A stretch of DNA of 44,399 nucleotides, taken from positions 1-44,399 of the forward strand of contig NZ_JXTE01000069.1 in the NCBI RefSeq assembly GCF_000972385.1, read 5' to 3'. The DNA comes from Streptomyces sp. WM6386 (GTDB taxonomy: Bacteria; Actinomycetota; Actinomycetes; Streptomycetales; Streptomycetaceae). Position numbers and translations under genes: made by a program. Below the pieces are notes generated by a model that did not search any database, had not been told where the DNA came from, and was given only the letters and a program-made list of their open reading frames with translations. Of the stretch, positions 31,361-39,656 are shown in pieces (within the stretch, counting starts at the first letter, position 1; each line of letters opens with the position of its first letter).

Positions 31361-31747
31361 ATGGATCACGAAGCACTGGCACTGGAAATGCGTGGACTGC
31401 GCGAACAGGTGACCGGCATCACCGACACGGCGGTCGCCGCCGCCGACGGACTGCTCATCGCGGCGGACACCGCCGACTCCATCGATCCGGAGGGCCTCGC
31501 CGCCCTCGCCGCGGCCGGCCTCGGTCTCGCCCGCCGTACCGCACAGGCGACCGCCCGGGGCACCCTGCGCCAGACCGTGACCTACGGCAGTCACGGCTGT
31601 GCGGCGTTCTACGCGGTCGGCGACACCGCCCTGATGGTCGTCCTCGGCGACGAGGGCATGGACGTGGACCGACTGCACCGGGCGACCCAGCCCGCTCTCG
31701 ACCGTATCGGCTCGATCCTCACGCACAAGGCAGCGGAAGGAGTCTGA
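31361..31747 (+). CDS. Roadblock/LC7 domain protein
   Basis: A 128-residue roadblock/LC7 protein. The fold is visible in order: helix with REQVTGITDTAVAAADGLLIAA, the small-residue helix ALAAAGLGLARRTAQA, strand TVTYGSHGCAAFYAVGDTALMVVLG, and a C-terminal helix. Roadblock proteins regulate small Ras-like GTPases; in Streptomyces they occur in conservons, but here no GTPase gene is adjacent. An AGGGGAG ribosome site precedes the ATG. The second roadblock-like gene starts 4 bp after the stop. Confidence 0.9.
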   Translation: MDHEALALEMRGLREQVTGITDTAVAAADGLLIAADTADSIDPEGLAALAAAGLGLARRTAQATARGTLRQTVTYGSHGCAAFYAVGDTALMVVLGDEGMDVDRLHRATQPALDRIGSILTHKAAEGV

Positions 31748-31751
31748 AGGG

Positions 31752-32180
31752 ATGGCGACGAAGCGTATGACCCCCGGTTTCTCCGATCAGGTGATGGGCC
31801 TGGTCAAGTCACTGCGTACCGATGCCCCCGACTGTGTCGCCTCGGGCGTGGTCGACATGTCCACCGGCATGCTCCTTTCGTACGAGACCGTCGAGAACCA
31901 TCCGCCGGAGGTCCTGGACCTGCTGGCGGGTGCGACTCTCGACCTGTTCCAGGGCCGCACGGTCGTGATGATCGAGGACGTCTTCAAGGAACGCCGCGGG
32001 ATGGGCGGTGACAACCACTTCTTCCAGGAGATCCTGGTCAACAGCGAGAACCTCACCCACCTGTTCATCCGGCTGAACGAGCAGCAGGACGTGGTGGCCG
32101 TGGTGGTCTGCCGGAAGTCGGTGAACGTGGGCATGCTCTTCGCCCAAGTACGGCGGGTGGTAAGGGAGTACAGCCTCTGA
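31752..32180 (+). CDS. Second roadblock/LC7-like protein
   Basis: A 142-residue protein with a roadblock-like layout: VMGLVKSLRTDAPDCVASGVVDMSTGMLLSYETV, then PPEVLDLLAGATLDLFQG, followed by LTHLFIRLNEQQDVVAVVVCRKSVNVGMLFAQVRRVV. The final helix and the NLTHLFIRL strand fit the family. It is 4 bp after the first roadblock gene, so the two are coupled and may form a heterodimer. A strong terminator follows. Function is likely to be protein-protein signalling with the DUF4388 protein. Confidence 0.82.
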   Translation: MATKRMTPGFSDQVMGLVKSLRTDAPDCVASGVVDMSTGMLLSYETVENHPPEVLDLLAGATLDLFQGRTVVMIEDVFKERRGMGGDNHFFQEILVNSENLTHLFIRLNEQQDVVAVVVCRKSVNVGMLFAQVRRVVREYSL

Positions 32181-32191
32181 GCACACGGAAA

Positions 32192-32217
32192 GGGCCCCTC
32201 CCGAATGGGAGGGGCCC
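32192..32217. terminator. Bidirectional hairpin terminator
   Basis: An 11-bp perfect stem (GGGCCCCTCCC and complement) with loop GAAT separates the convergent roadblock cassette and the FtsX-type permease. Confidence 0.85.
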
Positions 32218-32231
32218 CACCGTCGCGGCGA

Positions 32232-34559
32232 CTACTCCGTGCGCAGCCCGTCCGGCCGCATCAGCCGCAGCAGCGGCGGCAGGCTGAGCAGCGTCACCAC
32301 CAGGACGACCGCGGCGCCCGCGCCCGTCATCGACAGCACGCTCGCCCAGTCCACGGACACCGGGGTGTTCGTCATCTTCAGCAGGACCACGCCGAGCGTC
32401 AGCCCCACCGTCGAGGCCAGCACCAGCCCGAGGCCGACCGGGATCGCCGTCTGCCACAGCACCGACAGACTCAGCGTGGAGCGCTTGGTGCCGAAGGCGA
32501 TCAGGGCGGACAGCAGCTTCTTGCGTTCACGCAGCTGCTCCAGCTGGGAGACCAGCAGACTCGCGCCGATCAGTGCCAGGACCGCGGCGGCGCCGACGAA
32601 CAGGCCGGTACGGATGGACTCGTACGTGTCGTCGCGTGCCTCGGAGACCCAGACCATGGGCTCGTCGTACGGGTCGATACGCGCCGCCGTGTTGCGGACG
32701 TACTCCCGTGCGCCGGGCAGGGACTCGTCGAGCCGCAGATAGAGGTCCCCGGAGATGGTCTTCTCGGCCCCCTTGGGCAGGGCGCTCGGCGTCATCAGGA
32801 GGCCGCCGTTCTTCATGCCGGTCGGGTCCTCGATCGACTGGGCCTCCTTCAGGTTCTTCGGCACGGTCCAGGCGATCGAGGGCACCGGCTCGGCGCGGCT
32901 GGCGCCGTCGAACCAGAGCGTGCGCCCCTGCTTCACCAGTTCGGGAGCCTCGTAGTCGTACTCGCCGCCCTTGATGAGGAAGACGTCGCCGTCCCGGCAC
33001 GAGGGCAGCTTCGCCATCTCGCGCAGGGACGCGCAGTCGCCGACGGTCACCTGGGCCCATTTCTCGGGGTCCTTGGGCTTCTCACCGAGGTACCCCGACG
33101 ACAGCGCGAGGGTGCTCTTGACTCCCCGGGTCGCCTCGAACTTCGCCTGCGTCGCCGAGAGGGAGACGCCGGTCGGCACCTCCACCTCCATCTGGGCGCG
33201 GGACACGTCCTTGCCGGTGGGTTCCGTGTAGTCGCCGTCGACGCCGGCGAACAGCATCTGGAGCGCGATCGCCCCGGCCACCGCCACCGCGATGCCGTTG
33301 ACCATGCGGGCCGCCGTACCGCTGCTCAACTGGAGCCTGCGTACGGCCAGTTGCCAGGCCACCGGACCCGCGCCGAGCCGGGCGACGACCGCCTCGACGA
33401 CCCAGGGCAGCAGCGCGGTGATGCCGACGAGCAGCAGCACGACACCGCCGGTGACGAGGTACTGGTTGAAGTCGCCGCCGTCGTTGCCCTGGCCGATCAT
33501 CGGGTAGAGCAGGGCGATTCCGCCCACCGGCAGCAGCAGCCGCCACCACAGCCGGCGTCGCGCGGGCTTCGCCGTCCGCACCACACCGAGAGGCTCGATC
33601 ACCACACCGCGCAGGGCGAGTTGGGTGACGACCACGGCCGCCGCGGGAACCGCGATGGCCACCAGCAGGGCCAGCAGCGGCGACGGGTTCAGATAGCTCG
33701 GGAAGAGGCTGATGTCGAACACCTCGACCGAGCCCACGAACTCCCGGGCGCCCAGGAAGAACGCGGCGCCGAAGAGCACGCCCACCGCGGCCCCCGCGAG
33801 CGCCTCGCCCGCCGCGATCCGCCGGGTCATCCGGGCATCGGAGCCCACCAGCCGCAGCGCCGCGAGCCGCCGGTCCCGTCGCTCACCGCCGAACCGTACG
33901 GCCGCGGCGATGAAGACCGCCACGGGCATCAGCAGCACGATGAAGACGACGAGGATCAACAGCAGCAGGACCGGGTCCATGCGGTCCGTCGGGGTCGGCT
34001 CCGGGTTCCCGAACTGGTGGATGCGCTCCGCGTGGCTCGCGTTCATGTGCGCCGCGAGCCCCTCGGCGCCCCGGTAGAAGGCGAGTTCGGCCGAGCCGAC
34101 CAGCCCGCTCTCCCCGATGGTGCCGACGATCCGGTCCGGCAGCCGCTCGCGCAGCAGCTTGCCGTCGTCCGACTCCAGGAGCTTCTTGAGGGCCGGGGAG
34201 ACCATCATCTCGCCCACCGCCGGGAACCTCCGCACCCCCGGCGGCAGCGGCGCCTTCGCCCCTTCGGGCTCCAGCTCCCGCCCTCGTACGCTCTTGTCGT
34301 GGTACGTCGTGCCGACGGAGGCGACGATCAGGGTGTCGTCGGCCTTCTTCAACGGGGTCGCGCTGAACGACGAGTCGGCCCGTGCGTCCTCCCGGTCGCT
34401 GCGTGCCGCCAGCGCGTTCGGTATCGCGGTCGTCAGCAGCAGCAGCGCCACCCCGAGCCCCACACCGACGGCCGTCAGTACGACCCGGACCCAGCCCTCA
34501 CGTCCCCCGGCGAACGCGAACCTGACCCCCATCGCGAGGTCCCGCGTCCACTGCTTCAT
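32232..34559 (-). CDS. FtsX-type ABC transporter permease
   Basis: A 775-residue membrane protein of the MacB/FtsX type with two FtsX cores. An N-terminal helix (about 27-47) precedes a large extracytoplasmic domain, three core helices near 190-300 (with LLLLILVVFIVLLMPVAVFIAAAV), several middle helices (about 300-440), a second extracytoplasmic domain (about 440-640) and three C-terminal helices. The ATG overlaps the ATPase stop codon (ATGA). The PadR repressor, ATPase and permease form one operon. The likely role is export of, or resistance to, an antimicrobial or lipid substrate. The substrate is unknown. Confidence 0.92.
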   Translation of the reverse strand: MKQWTRDLAMGVRFAFAGGREGWVRVVLTAVGVGLGVALLLLTTAIPNALAARSDREDARADSSFSATPLKKADDTLIVASVGTTYHDKSVRGRELEPEGAKAPLPPGVRRFPAVGEMMVSPALKKLLESDDGKLLRERLPDRIVGTIGESGLVGSAELAFYRGAEGLAAHMNASHAERIHQFGNPEPTPTDRMDPVLLLLILVVFIVLLMPVAVFIAAAVRFGGERRDRRLAALRLVGSDARMTRRIAAGEALAGAAVGVLFGAAFFLGAREFVGSVEVFDISLFPSYLNPSPLLALLVAIAVPAAAVVVTQLALRGVVIEPLGVVRTAKPARRRLWWRLLLPVGGIALLYPMIGQGNDGGDFNQYLVTGGVVLLLVGITALLPWVVEAVVARLGAGPVAWQLAVRRLQLSSGTAARMVNGIAVAVAGAIALQMLFAGVDGDYTEPTGKDVSRAQMEVEVPTGVSLSATQAKFEATRGVKSTLALSSGYLGEKPKDPEKWAQVTVGDCASLREMAKLPSCRDGDVFLIKGGEYDYEAPELVKQGRTLWFDGASRAEPVPSIAWTVPKNLKEAQSIEDPTGMKNGGLLMTPSALPKGAEKTISGDLYLRLDESLPGAREYVRNTAARIDPYDEPMVWVSEARDDTYESIRTGLFVGAAAVLALIGASLLVSQLEQLRERKKLLSALIAFGTKRSTLSLSVLWQTAIPVGLGLVLASTVGLTLGVVLLKMTNTPVSVDWASVLSMTGAGAAVVLVVTLLSLPPLLRLMRPDGLRTE

Positions 34560-35242
34560 ACGACTCGCTCCATGTCCCGGGACTTCCCGTCCCGTACGAC
34601 GATCTCGCGGTCGGAGTAGGCCGCCACCCGCGCCTCGTGCGTGACCAGTACGACGGCCGCGTTGGTGGATCGCGCGGCCTCGGTCAGCAGCTCCATCACC
34701 CGCTCGCCGTTGAGCGAGTCGAGCGCGCCGGTGGGCTCGTCGGCGAACAGCACCCGCGGGCTGGTCACCAACGACCGTGCCACGGCGACCCGTTGCCCCT
34801 GACCGCCGGAGACCTCACCCGGCCGCTTCTTCTTCAGGTCGTCGACCTCCAGCCGCTCCATCCACGTCAGGGCGGTCCGCTCGGCCTCCTTGCGGGAGGT
34901 GCCGTTGAGCCGCAGCGGCAGGGCGACGTTCTCCACACAGGTCAACTCGGGGACGAGCTGGCCGAACTGGAAGACGAACCCGAACTGGGAGCGCCGCAGC
35001 TCGCTGCGCTGGGCGTCGTTCATCGTCGCCATCTCGCGCCCGCCGTACATGATCGAGCCCGAGTCGGGTGTCACGATCCCGGCGAGACAGTGCAGCAGCG
35101 TGGACTTGCCGGACCCGGAAGGGCCCATCACGGCGACGACCTCGCCCGGGTGGATGGAGAACTCGGCGCCGTCGAGCGCCAGGGTCGGGCCGTACGCCTT
35201 GCGCAGGTCGTCGGCCACGAGCAGGGAACCAGCGGGAGTCAT
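34556..35242 (-). CDS. ABC transporter ATP-binding protein (LolD/MacB type)
   Basis: A 228-residue ATPase partner of the FtsX-type permease. Walker A GPSGSGKST is at 40-48, Q-loop Gln92, signature VSGGQGQR at 144-151, Walker B VLFADEP at 164-170 and a switch THEAR near 200. The ATG at 35242 overlaps the PadR stop codon by four bases; the longer frame upstream is antisense or shifted PadR sequence. Sequence is of the LolD/SalX type, typically exporting peptides, lipids or antibiotics. Confidence 0.95.
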   Translation of the reverse strand: MTPAGSLLVADDLRKAYGPTLALDGAEFSIHPGEVVAVMGPSGSGKSTLLHCLAGIVTPDSGSIMYGGREMATMNDAQRSELRRSQFGFVFQFGQLVPELTCVENVALPLRLNGTSRKEAERTALTWMERLEVDDLKKKRPGEVSGGQGQRVAVARSLVTSPRVLFADEPTGALDSLNGERVMELLTEAARSTNAAVVLVTHEARVAAYSDREIVVRDGKSRDMERVV

Positions 35243-35763
35243 TCGGCCACCACCTGTGCGAGCTTGTCGAGACGCGCGGCGGTCAGTTCCAGCCAGCGCA
35301 GATCTGCTTCGAGATGGAACAGGGCGTGGTCGCAGATGAGTTGATCGGCGAGGTCCCCCTTCCGCTTCCGGTCGGTGAGGATCCGCATCATGCGCAGATG
35401 CTCCGAACGCTGCGTGTCGAGGATGTCGGCGGCGTCGCGGTGCGTGAGCAGCGCCAGGACGATCTTCGTGTACAGCGTCGACTGCAGATACGGCTCGGGC
35501 TTCTCCGGCGTGGCCAGCCATCGCTGTACGTCGGTGATGCCGGCCTCGGTGATCGCGTACCGCTTGCGCTCGGGCCCGCCGCCGGCCTCGATGCCGTCGA
35601 CCTCGACGAGCCCGTTCTTCAGCAGGCGGGACATGGTCGAGTAGACCTGGCCGTAGTGCAGGGGCCGGTCGTGACCGAACTTCTCGTCGAAGGCCCGCTT
35701 CAGGTCGTAGCCGTGGCGGGGTCCGGACTCCAGGAGTCCCAAAAGGGTGTGACCGATGGACAT
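35239..35763 (-). CDS. PadR family transcriptional repressor
   Basis: A 174-residue PadR-type regulator. The winged helix spans about 1-80, with LLGLLESGPRHGYDLKRAF and the LHYGQVYSTMSRLLKNGLVE recognition region, followed by a C-terminal alpha-helical dimerisation domain (about 100-174). Such proteins usually repress the adjacent transporter and respond to its substrate. The ATG lies 20 bp before an inverted repeat GTATAC-N7-GTATAC. It is the first gene of the operon with the ABC pair, so self-repression is expected. Confidence 0.93.
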   Translation of the reverse strand: MSIGHTLLGLLESGPRHGYDLKRAFDEKFGHDRPLHYGQVYSTMSRLLKNGLVEVDGIEAGGGPERKRYAITEAGITDVQRWLATPEKPEPYLQSTLYTKIVLALLTHRDAADILDTQRSEHLRMMRILTDRKRKGDLADQLICDHALFHLEADLRWLELTAARLDKLAQVVAE

Positions 35764-35783
35764 GCGGAGGACTGTACACGCGG

Positions 35784-35804
35784 CGTATACACGGCATGTA
35801 TACG
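35784..35804. promoter_or_regulatory. Likely PadR operator
   Basis: CGTATAC at 35784-35790 and GTATACG at 35798-35804 form a perfect 7-bp inverted repeat with a 7-base spacer, 21 bp before the padR start. The AT-containing core stands out in GC-rich DNA. PadR-type repressors typically bind such promoter palindromes. Confidence 0.7.
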
Positions 35805-35879
35805 TCGAGTGTGCAGATCGCGTGGGCAGGTGTCGAACCGCAGGTGAGGGCCGATTGTCACGGTTCTGCTACACGGATC

Positions 35880-36113
35880 TCAGGCCTCCGGATCCACCGG
35901 GGGCCGCCCCCGGCGCGGGATGGGCCCGGCCTCGCCCGGCAGTCGCCCCGCGTCCGCCAGGGCCTTCCGCAACAGGAACTCGATCTGCGCGTTCGCCGAC
36001 CGCAGCTCGTCCCCGGCCCACCGGGCCAGCGCCTCGTAGACCGACGGGTCCAGCCGCAGCAGCACCTGCTTGCGCTGCTGCGGCCGCCGCTTCGGCGCGG
36101 ACTCCTCCGTCAC
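35880..36113 (-). CDS. Small ribbon-helix-helix protein coupled to the SPFH gene
   Basis: A 77-residue protein starting at a GTG at 36113 that overlaps the SPFH stop codon (GTGA). The region KQVLLRLDPSVYEALARWAGDELRSANAQIEFLLRKAL has the strand-helix-helix order of MetJ/Arc or CopG-type proteins, with the strand (VLLRL) contacting DNA and the SANAQIEFLL helix. The N and C ends are basic and Pro/Arg-rich. It is likely a DNA-binding regulator, perhaps of its own operon. The antitoxin role that many such proteins have is not supported by a toxin here. Confidence 0.82.
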   Translation of the reverse strand: MTEESAPKRRPQQRKQVLLRLDPSVYEALARWAGDELRSANAQIEFLLRKALADAGRLPGEAGPIPRRGRPPVDPEA

Positions 36114-37042
36114 TGGTAGAGGGTCCCCGTGTTCAGGACGGGCTGTGCCGCGCGGTCGCCGCACAACACCACCATCAGGTTCGACACCATCGCCGCCTTG
36201 CGTTCGTCGTCCAGCTCCACGATGCCCTGCTCGCTGATCCGGGCGAGCGCCGCCTCCACCATCCCGACCGCTCCGTCCACGATCTGCCGCCGCGCCGCGA
36301 CGATCGCCCCGGCCTGCTGCCGCTGGAGCATCGCCGAGGCGATCTCGGGAGCGTATGCGAGGTGGGTGAAGCGGGACTCGATGATCTCGACGCCGGCCGC
36401 CTCCACGCGCGCGTGCAGTTCGAGGGCGAGCTTCTCGGTGATCTCCTCGGCGTTGCCGCGCAGGGAGAGGCCGCTCTCCTCGTGGGCGTCGTAGGGGTAC
36501 TCGATGGCGATGTGCCGGACGGCCGCCTCGGTCTGGGTGGAGACGAACTCGATGTAGTCGTCCACCTCGAAAGTGGCCTGCGCGGTGTCCTCGATCCGCC
36601 ACACCACGACCGCGGCGAGCTCGATCGGGTTGCCATAGGCGTCGTTGACCTTCAGGACGGCCGTCTCGTGGTTGCGCACCCGCGTCGAGATCTTGGTGCG
36701 CGAGGTGAAGGGGTTCACCCAGCGCAGCCCGTCCTGCCGGATCGTCCCCCGGTAGCGCCCGAAGAGCTGCACGACCCGCGCCTCGCCCGGCGCCACCGTG
36801 TTCAGCCCGCACATGGCGAGAAACGCGGCGAGTCCGACCAGGATCCCGCCGACGATCAGCGCGGCCTTCCCGCCGGTCGCCGAGACCGCCGTAGCGCCCG
36901 CAATCATCCCGGCGCCCGCGAACAGCCCCAGCAGCCCGAGGAGCAGGGCGAGTCCGCCGCCGATGCTGTGGGCGGTGAACTCCCGCACGCGTGGGGCGGG
37001 CATGTCGGGTACGTCGACGGTGGTGTCGTCGTGGGTGGTCAT
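36110..37042 (-). CDS. SPFH/Band 7 (stomatin-like) membrane protein
   Basis: A 310-residue SPFH protein. Two hydrophobic segments at about 30-52 and 62-84 anchor the N terminus. The band 7 domain follows (about 90-260, with [21 protein letters not shown] and LRWVNPF, then [22 protein letters not shown]) and a C-terminal region with [16 protein letters not shown] typical of stomatins. These proteins make large oligomeric scaffolds in membrane microdomains. It is the first gene of an operon with a ribbon-helix-helix protein. A perfect palindrome lies in its promoter region. Confidence 0.92.
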   Translation of the reverse strand: MTTHDDTTVDVPDMPAPRVREFTAHSIGGGLALLLGLLGLFAGAGMIAGATAVSATGGKAALIVGGILVGLAAFLAMCGLNTVAPGEARVVQLFGRYRGTIRQDGLRWVNPFTSRTKISTRVRNHETAVLKVNDAYGNPIELAAVVVWRIEDTAQATFEVDDYIEFVSTQTEAAVRHIAIEYPYDAHEESGLSLRGNAEEITEKLALELHARVEAAGVEIIESRFTHLAYAPEIASAMLQRQQAGAIVAARRQIVDGAVGMVEAALARISEQGIVELDDERKAAMVSNLMVVLCGDRAAQPVLNTGTLYQ

Positions 37043-37083
37043 GGGTGGTCCCCCGGTTCTCGAATGTTCTCGTACGGCTAGCT

Positions 37084-37097
37084 AAGTGATATCACTT
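37084..37097. promoter_or_regulatory. 14-bp palindrome upstream of the SPFH-RHH operon
   Basis: AAGTGATATCACTT is a perfect palindrome 41 bp upstream of the SPFH start, in the 249-bp gap between divergent SPFH and penicillin-binding protein genes. It is AT-rich against a GC-rich background. It suits an RHH dimer or another small dimeric regulator. Confidence 0.7.
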
Positions 37098-37291
37098 TTA
37101 CCCTCGAAGGCAACCCTTCACACCACTCGCTCGTCAGTTCCGTAAGGAACGGGTGCTGATTGTCACGTCCGCAAAAGACCGGATCGGGCGCCCTTTGTCG
37201 CATCTCCCGGTGTTAGCTTTCTGAGCTGACCTGAGCGGCGAACCTGTGTGACGCATGCGCACACACGAGCGAAGCGGAGCGGAACGGACCC

Positions 37292-39610
37292 ATGGGACGA
37301 GCGGAAGAAAGACGAGCGCGGCAGCGCGGCGGTCGCCGCGCCGCGCCCAAGGGCCGTTCGTCGAGGGCGGCCAGCGCTTCGACCGGGGCTTCGACCAGGG
37401 CTTCGGCCCGGGCATCCGGCGGCGGCGACAAAAGCCTCATACGCCGGATCTTCACCTGGAAGAAGATCCTCGGCACGTTCCTCGGCTTCTGCCTGCTCGG
37501 CATCGGCGCCTTCATCGTCCTGTACATGATGGTTCAGGTCCCCGAGGGGAACGCGCAGGCCGAGCTCCAGAGCAACACCATCAAGTACAGCAACGGCGAC
37601 GTCCTGGTCCGCGACGGCAAGGTGAACCGCGAGACCGTGGACCTCGCCAAGATCCCCAAGAAGGTCCAGCTCACCTTCGTCGCCGCCGAGAACAAGTCCT
37701 TCTACCAGGACTCCGGCGTCGACCTGAAGGGCACCGCCCGCGGTCTGCTCAACACGCTGTCCGGCAAGGGCAAGCAGGGCGGTTCGACGATCACCCAGCA
37801 GTACGTCAAGAACTACTACCTCACCCAGGACCAGACGGTCACCCGCAAGCTCAGGGAGCTGGTGATCTCGCTCAAGGTGGACCGCCAGAAGTCCAAGGAC
37901 GAGATCCTCGCGGGCTACATCAACACCAGCTACTACGGCCGTACCGCCTACGGCATCCAGGCCGCCGCGCAGGCCTACTACCGCGTCGACGCCGAGGATC
38001 TGAGCGTCCAGCAGGGCGCCTACCTCGCCGCGCTGCTGCAGGCGCCGAGCCAGTACGACTGGGCCACCGCCTCGGACTACAGCAAGAAGCTGGTCAAGCA
38101 GCGCTGGAACTACGTCCTGGACAACATGGTCGAGGAAGGCTGGCTGGACGCCTCGAAGCGTGCGGAGATGAAGTTCCCGACCCCCAAGGAGCCCAAGGCC
38201 GAGTCCGGGCTCAAGGGGCAGAAGGGCTACTTCGTCAAGCTCGCCAAGCAGCAGCTCGTCAAGCAGCTGATGGCCCGGGACAGCCTCACCCAGGACGAGG
38301 CGGAGGCCCAGTACGACCGGGGCGGCTGGACCATCACCCTGAACATCGACAAGAAGAAGCAGGCGCAGCTGGAGAAGGCCGTCAAGGCCCAGCTGACCGA
38401 CAAGCTGGACCCGGACAAGCGCAAGGTCGACAAGAACATCCAGGCCGGCGCCGCCTCCGTCGACCCGAAGACCGGGAAGATCGTCGCCCTGTACGGCGGC
38501 GAGGACTACACCACGCACTTCTTCAGCAACGCCAACCGCACCGACTACCAGCCCGCGTCGACGTTCAAGCCGGTCATCCTGGCCGCCGCCCTGGAGGACG
38601 GCGCGGTGACCCAGGACGACAAGAAGATCACCGCGAGCACGGTCTACGACGGCACCAGCAAGCGTCCGGTCGAGGGCAGCGACATCGCCTTCGCCCCGGA
38701 GAACGAGGACGACCAGGACTACGGCGACGTCACCGTCCAGACGGCGATGAACAAGTCCATCAACTCCGTCTTCGCGCAGCTGGGCGTCGACGTCGGCATG
38801 GACAAGGTCCTCAAGACCGCCGCCGACCTCGGCATGGACACCGGTGACCTGAAGGCGCTGCCCGCCTACACCCTGGGCACGATGGGCGCGAGCCCGATCC
38901 AGATGGCCGGGGTCTACGCCACCCTCGACAACCACGGCAAGAAGGTCACCCCGACCATCATCAAGTCGGCCGAGCGCAACGGCAGCGAGGTCGAGATGCC
39001 CGACCCGGTCGGCGAGCAGGTCATCAGCCGCGAGACCGCCGACACGGTGACCTCGATCCTGACCGGCGTGGTCGACGACGGTACGGCCAAGACGTCCGTC
39101 CGTGACAACCCGAAGCGCGACGGCCAGGAGGTCGCGGGCAAGACGGGTACGTCCGACGACAACAAGTCGGCCTGGTTCACCGGTTACACCCCGGACCTGG
39201 TCACGTCGGTGGGTCTGTTCGGCGAGGACTTCAAGACCAAGGCCCAGGCCAAGATGTACAACGCGGGCGGCTTCGAGCGCGTCAACGGCGGTGGCTTCCC
39301 GGCGCAGATCTGGTCGGCGTACATGTTCGGTGTGACGTCCACGTCCGCCGAGTTCGACCTGGACACCGACCAGGGCGCGGCGGTCGAGCCGACGTGGACG
39401 CCGACGCAGACGCCCACCCAGACCCCGACGCAGACCCCGACCCAGACTCCGACGCAGACACCCACGCAGACCCCGACCCAGACGCCCACGCAGACTCCGA
39501 CGCAGACCCCGACCCAGACTCCGACGCAGACACCCACGCAGACGCCGACGACGAAGCCACCGACGGACGGCATTCCGGAGGATCCGGTGGACCCGGGGGA
39601 CGATCAGTAG
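37292..39610 (+). CDS. Class A penicillin-binding protein (glycosyltransferase + transpeptidase)
   Basis: A 772-residue bifunctional PBP that polymerises and cross-links peptidoglycan. A basic cytoplasmic tail (1-56) and one membrane helix (57-82) precede the GT51 domain (about 95-265; catalytic Glu133 in AAENKSF, STITQQ at 165-170). The transpeptidase domain has SxxK at 423-426 (STFK), SxN at 489-491 (SIN) and KTGT at 617-620. The C-terminal tail (703-752) is made of TPTQ-type repeats that may span the cell wall. A GGAACGGA ribosome site precedes the ATG. A perfect terminator follows. Divergent from the SPFH gene. Confidence 0.96.
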   Translation: MGRAEERRARQRGGRRAAPKGRSSRAASASTGASTRASARASGGGDKSLIRRIFTWKKILGTFLGFCLLGIGAFIVLYMMVQVPEGNAQAELQSNTIKYSNGDVLVRDGKVNRETVDLAKIPKKVQLTFVAAENKSFYQDSGVDLKGTARGLLNTLSGKGKQGGSTITQQYVKNYYLTQDQTVTRKLRELVISLKVDRQKSKDEILAGYINTSYYGRTAYGIQAAAQAYYRVDAEDLSVQQGAYLAALLQAPSQYDWATASDYSKKLVKQRWNYVLDNMVEEGWLDASKRAEMKFPTPKEPKAESGLKGQKGYFVKLAKQQLVKQLMARDSLTQDEAEAQYDRGGWTITLNIDKKKQAQLEKAVKAQLTDKLDPDKRKVDKNIQAGAASVDPKTGKIVALYGGEDYTTHFFSNANRTDYQPASTFKPVILAAALEDGAVTQDDKKITASTVYDGTSKRPVEGSDIAFAPENEDDQDYGDVTVQTAMNKSINSVFAQLGVDVGMDKVLKTAADLGMDTGDLKALPAYTLGTMGASPIQMAGVYATLDNHGKKVTPTIIKSAERNGSEVEMPDPVGEQVISRETADTVTSILTGVVDDGTAKTSVRDNPKRDGQEVAGKTGTSDDNKSAWFTGYTPDLVTSVGLFGEDFKTKAQAKMYNAGGFERVNGGGFPAQIWSAYMFGVTSTSAEFDLDTDQGAAVEPTWTPTQTPTQTPTQTPTQTPTQTPTQTPTQTPTQTPTQTPTQTPTQTPTQTPTTKPPTDGIPEDPVDPGDDQ
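39398..39550 (+). repeat. Tandem TPTQ-coding repeats in the PBP gene
   Basis: About twelve copies of a 12-bp unit encode TPTQ in frame. Third positions vary (CCGACGCAG, CCCACCCAG and similar), so selection on protein sequence is likely rather than recent DNA slippage alone. Confidence 0.9.
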
Positions 39611-39616
39611 CGCACA

Positions 39617-39652
39617 ACGAAGGGCGCCCGGCATCCGCCGGGCGCCCTTCGT
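39617..39652. terminator. Perfect 16-bp stem bidirectional terminator
   Basis: ACGAAGGGCGCCCGGC and its complement flank a 4-base loop between the convergent PBP and SpoIIE-type phosphatase genes. The DNA is a strong intrinsic terminator for both strands even without a T-run. Confidence 0.9.
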
Positions 39653-39656
39653 CTTC

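Noticed and set aside
32205..34619. 804-codon plus-strand open frame opposite the FtsX permease
   Set aside because: It is an antisense frame of a GC-rich gene, with Arg/His/Gly-rich low-complexity sequence and no family features.
39398..39550. CRISPR or satellite array
   Set aside because: In-frame coding repeats for TPTQ in the PBP tail, without spacers.
37163..39634. 823-codon minus-strand open frame opposite the PBP gene
   Set aside because: The translated sequence is Leu/Arg/Gly-biased and follows from high third-position GC of the real PBP gene.
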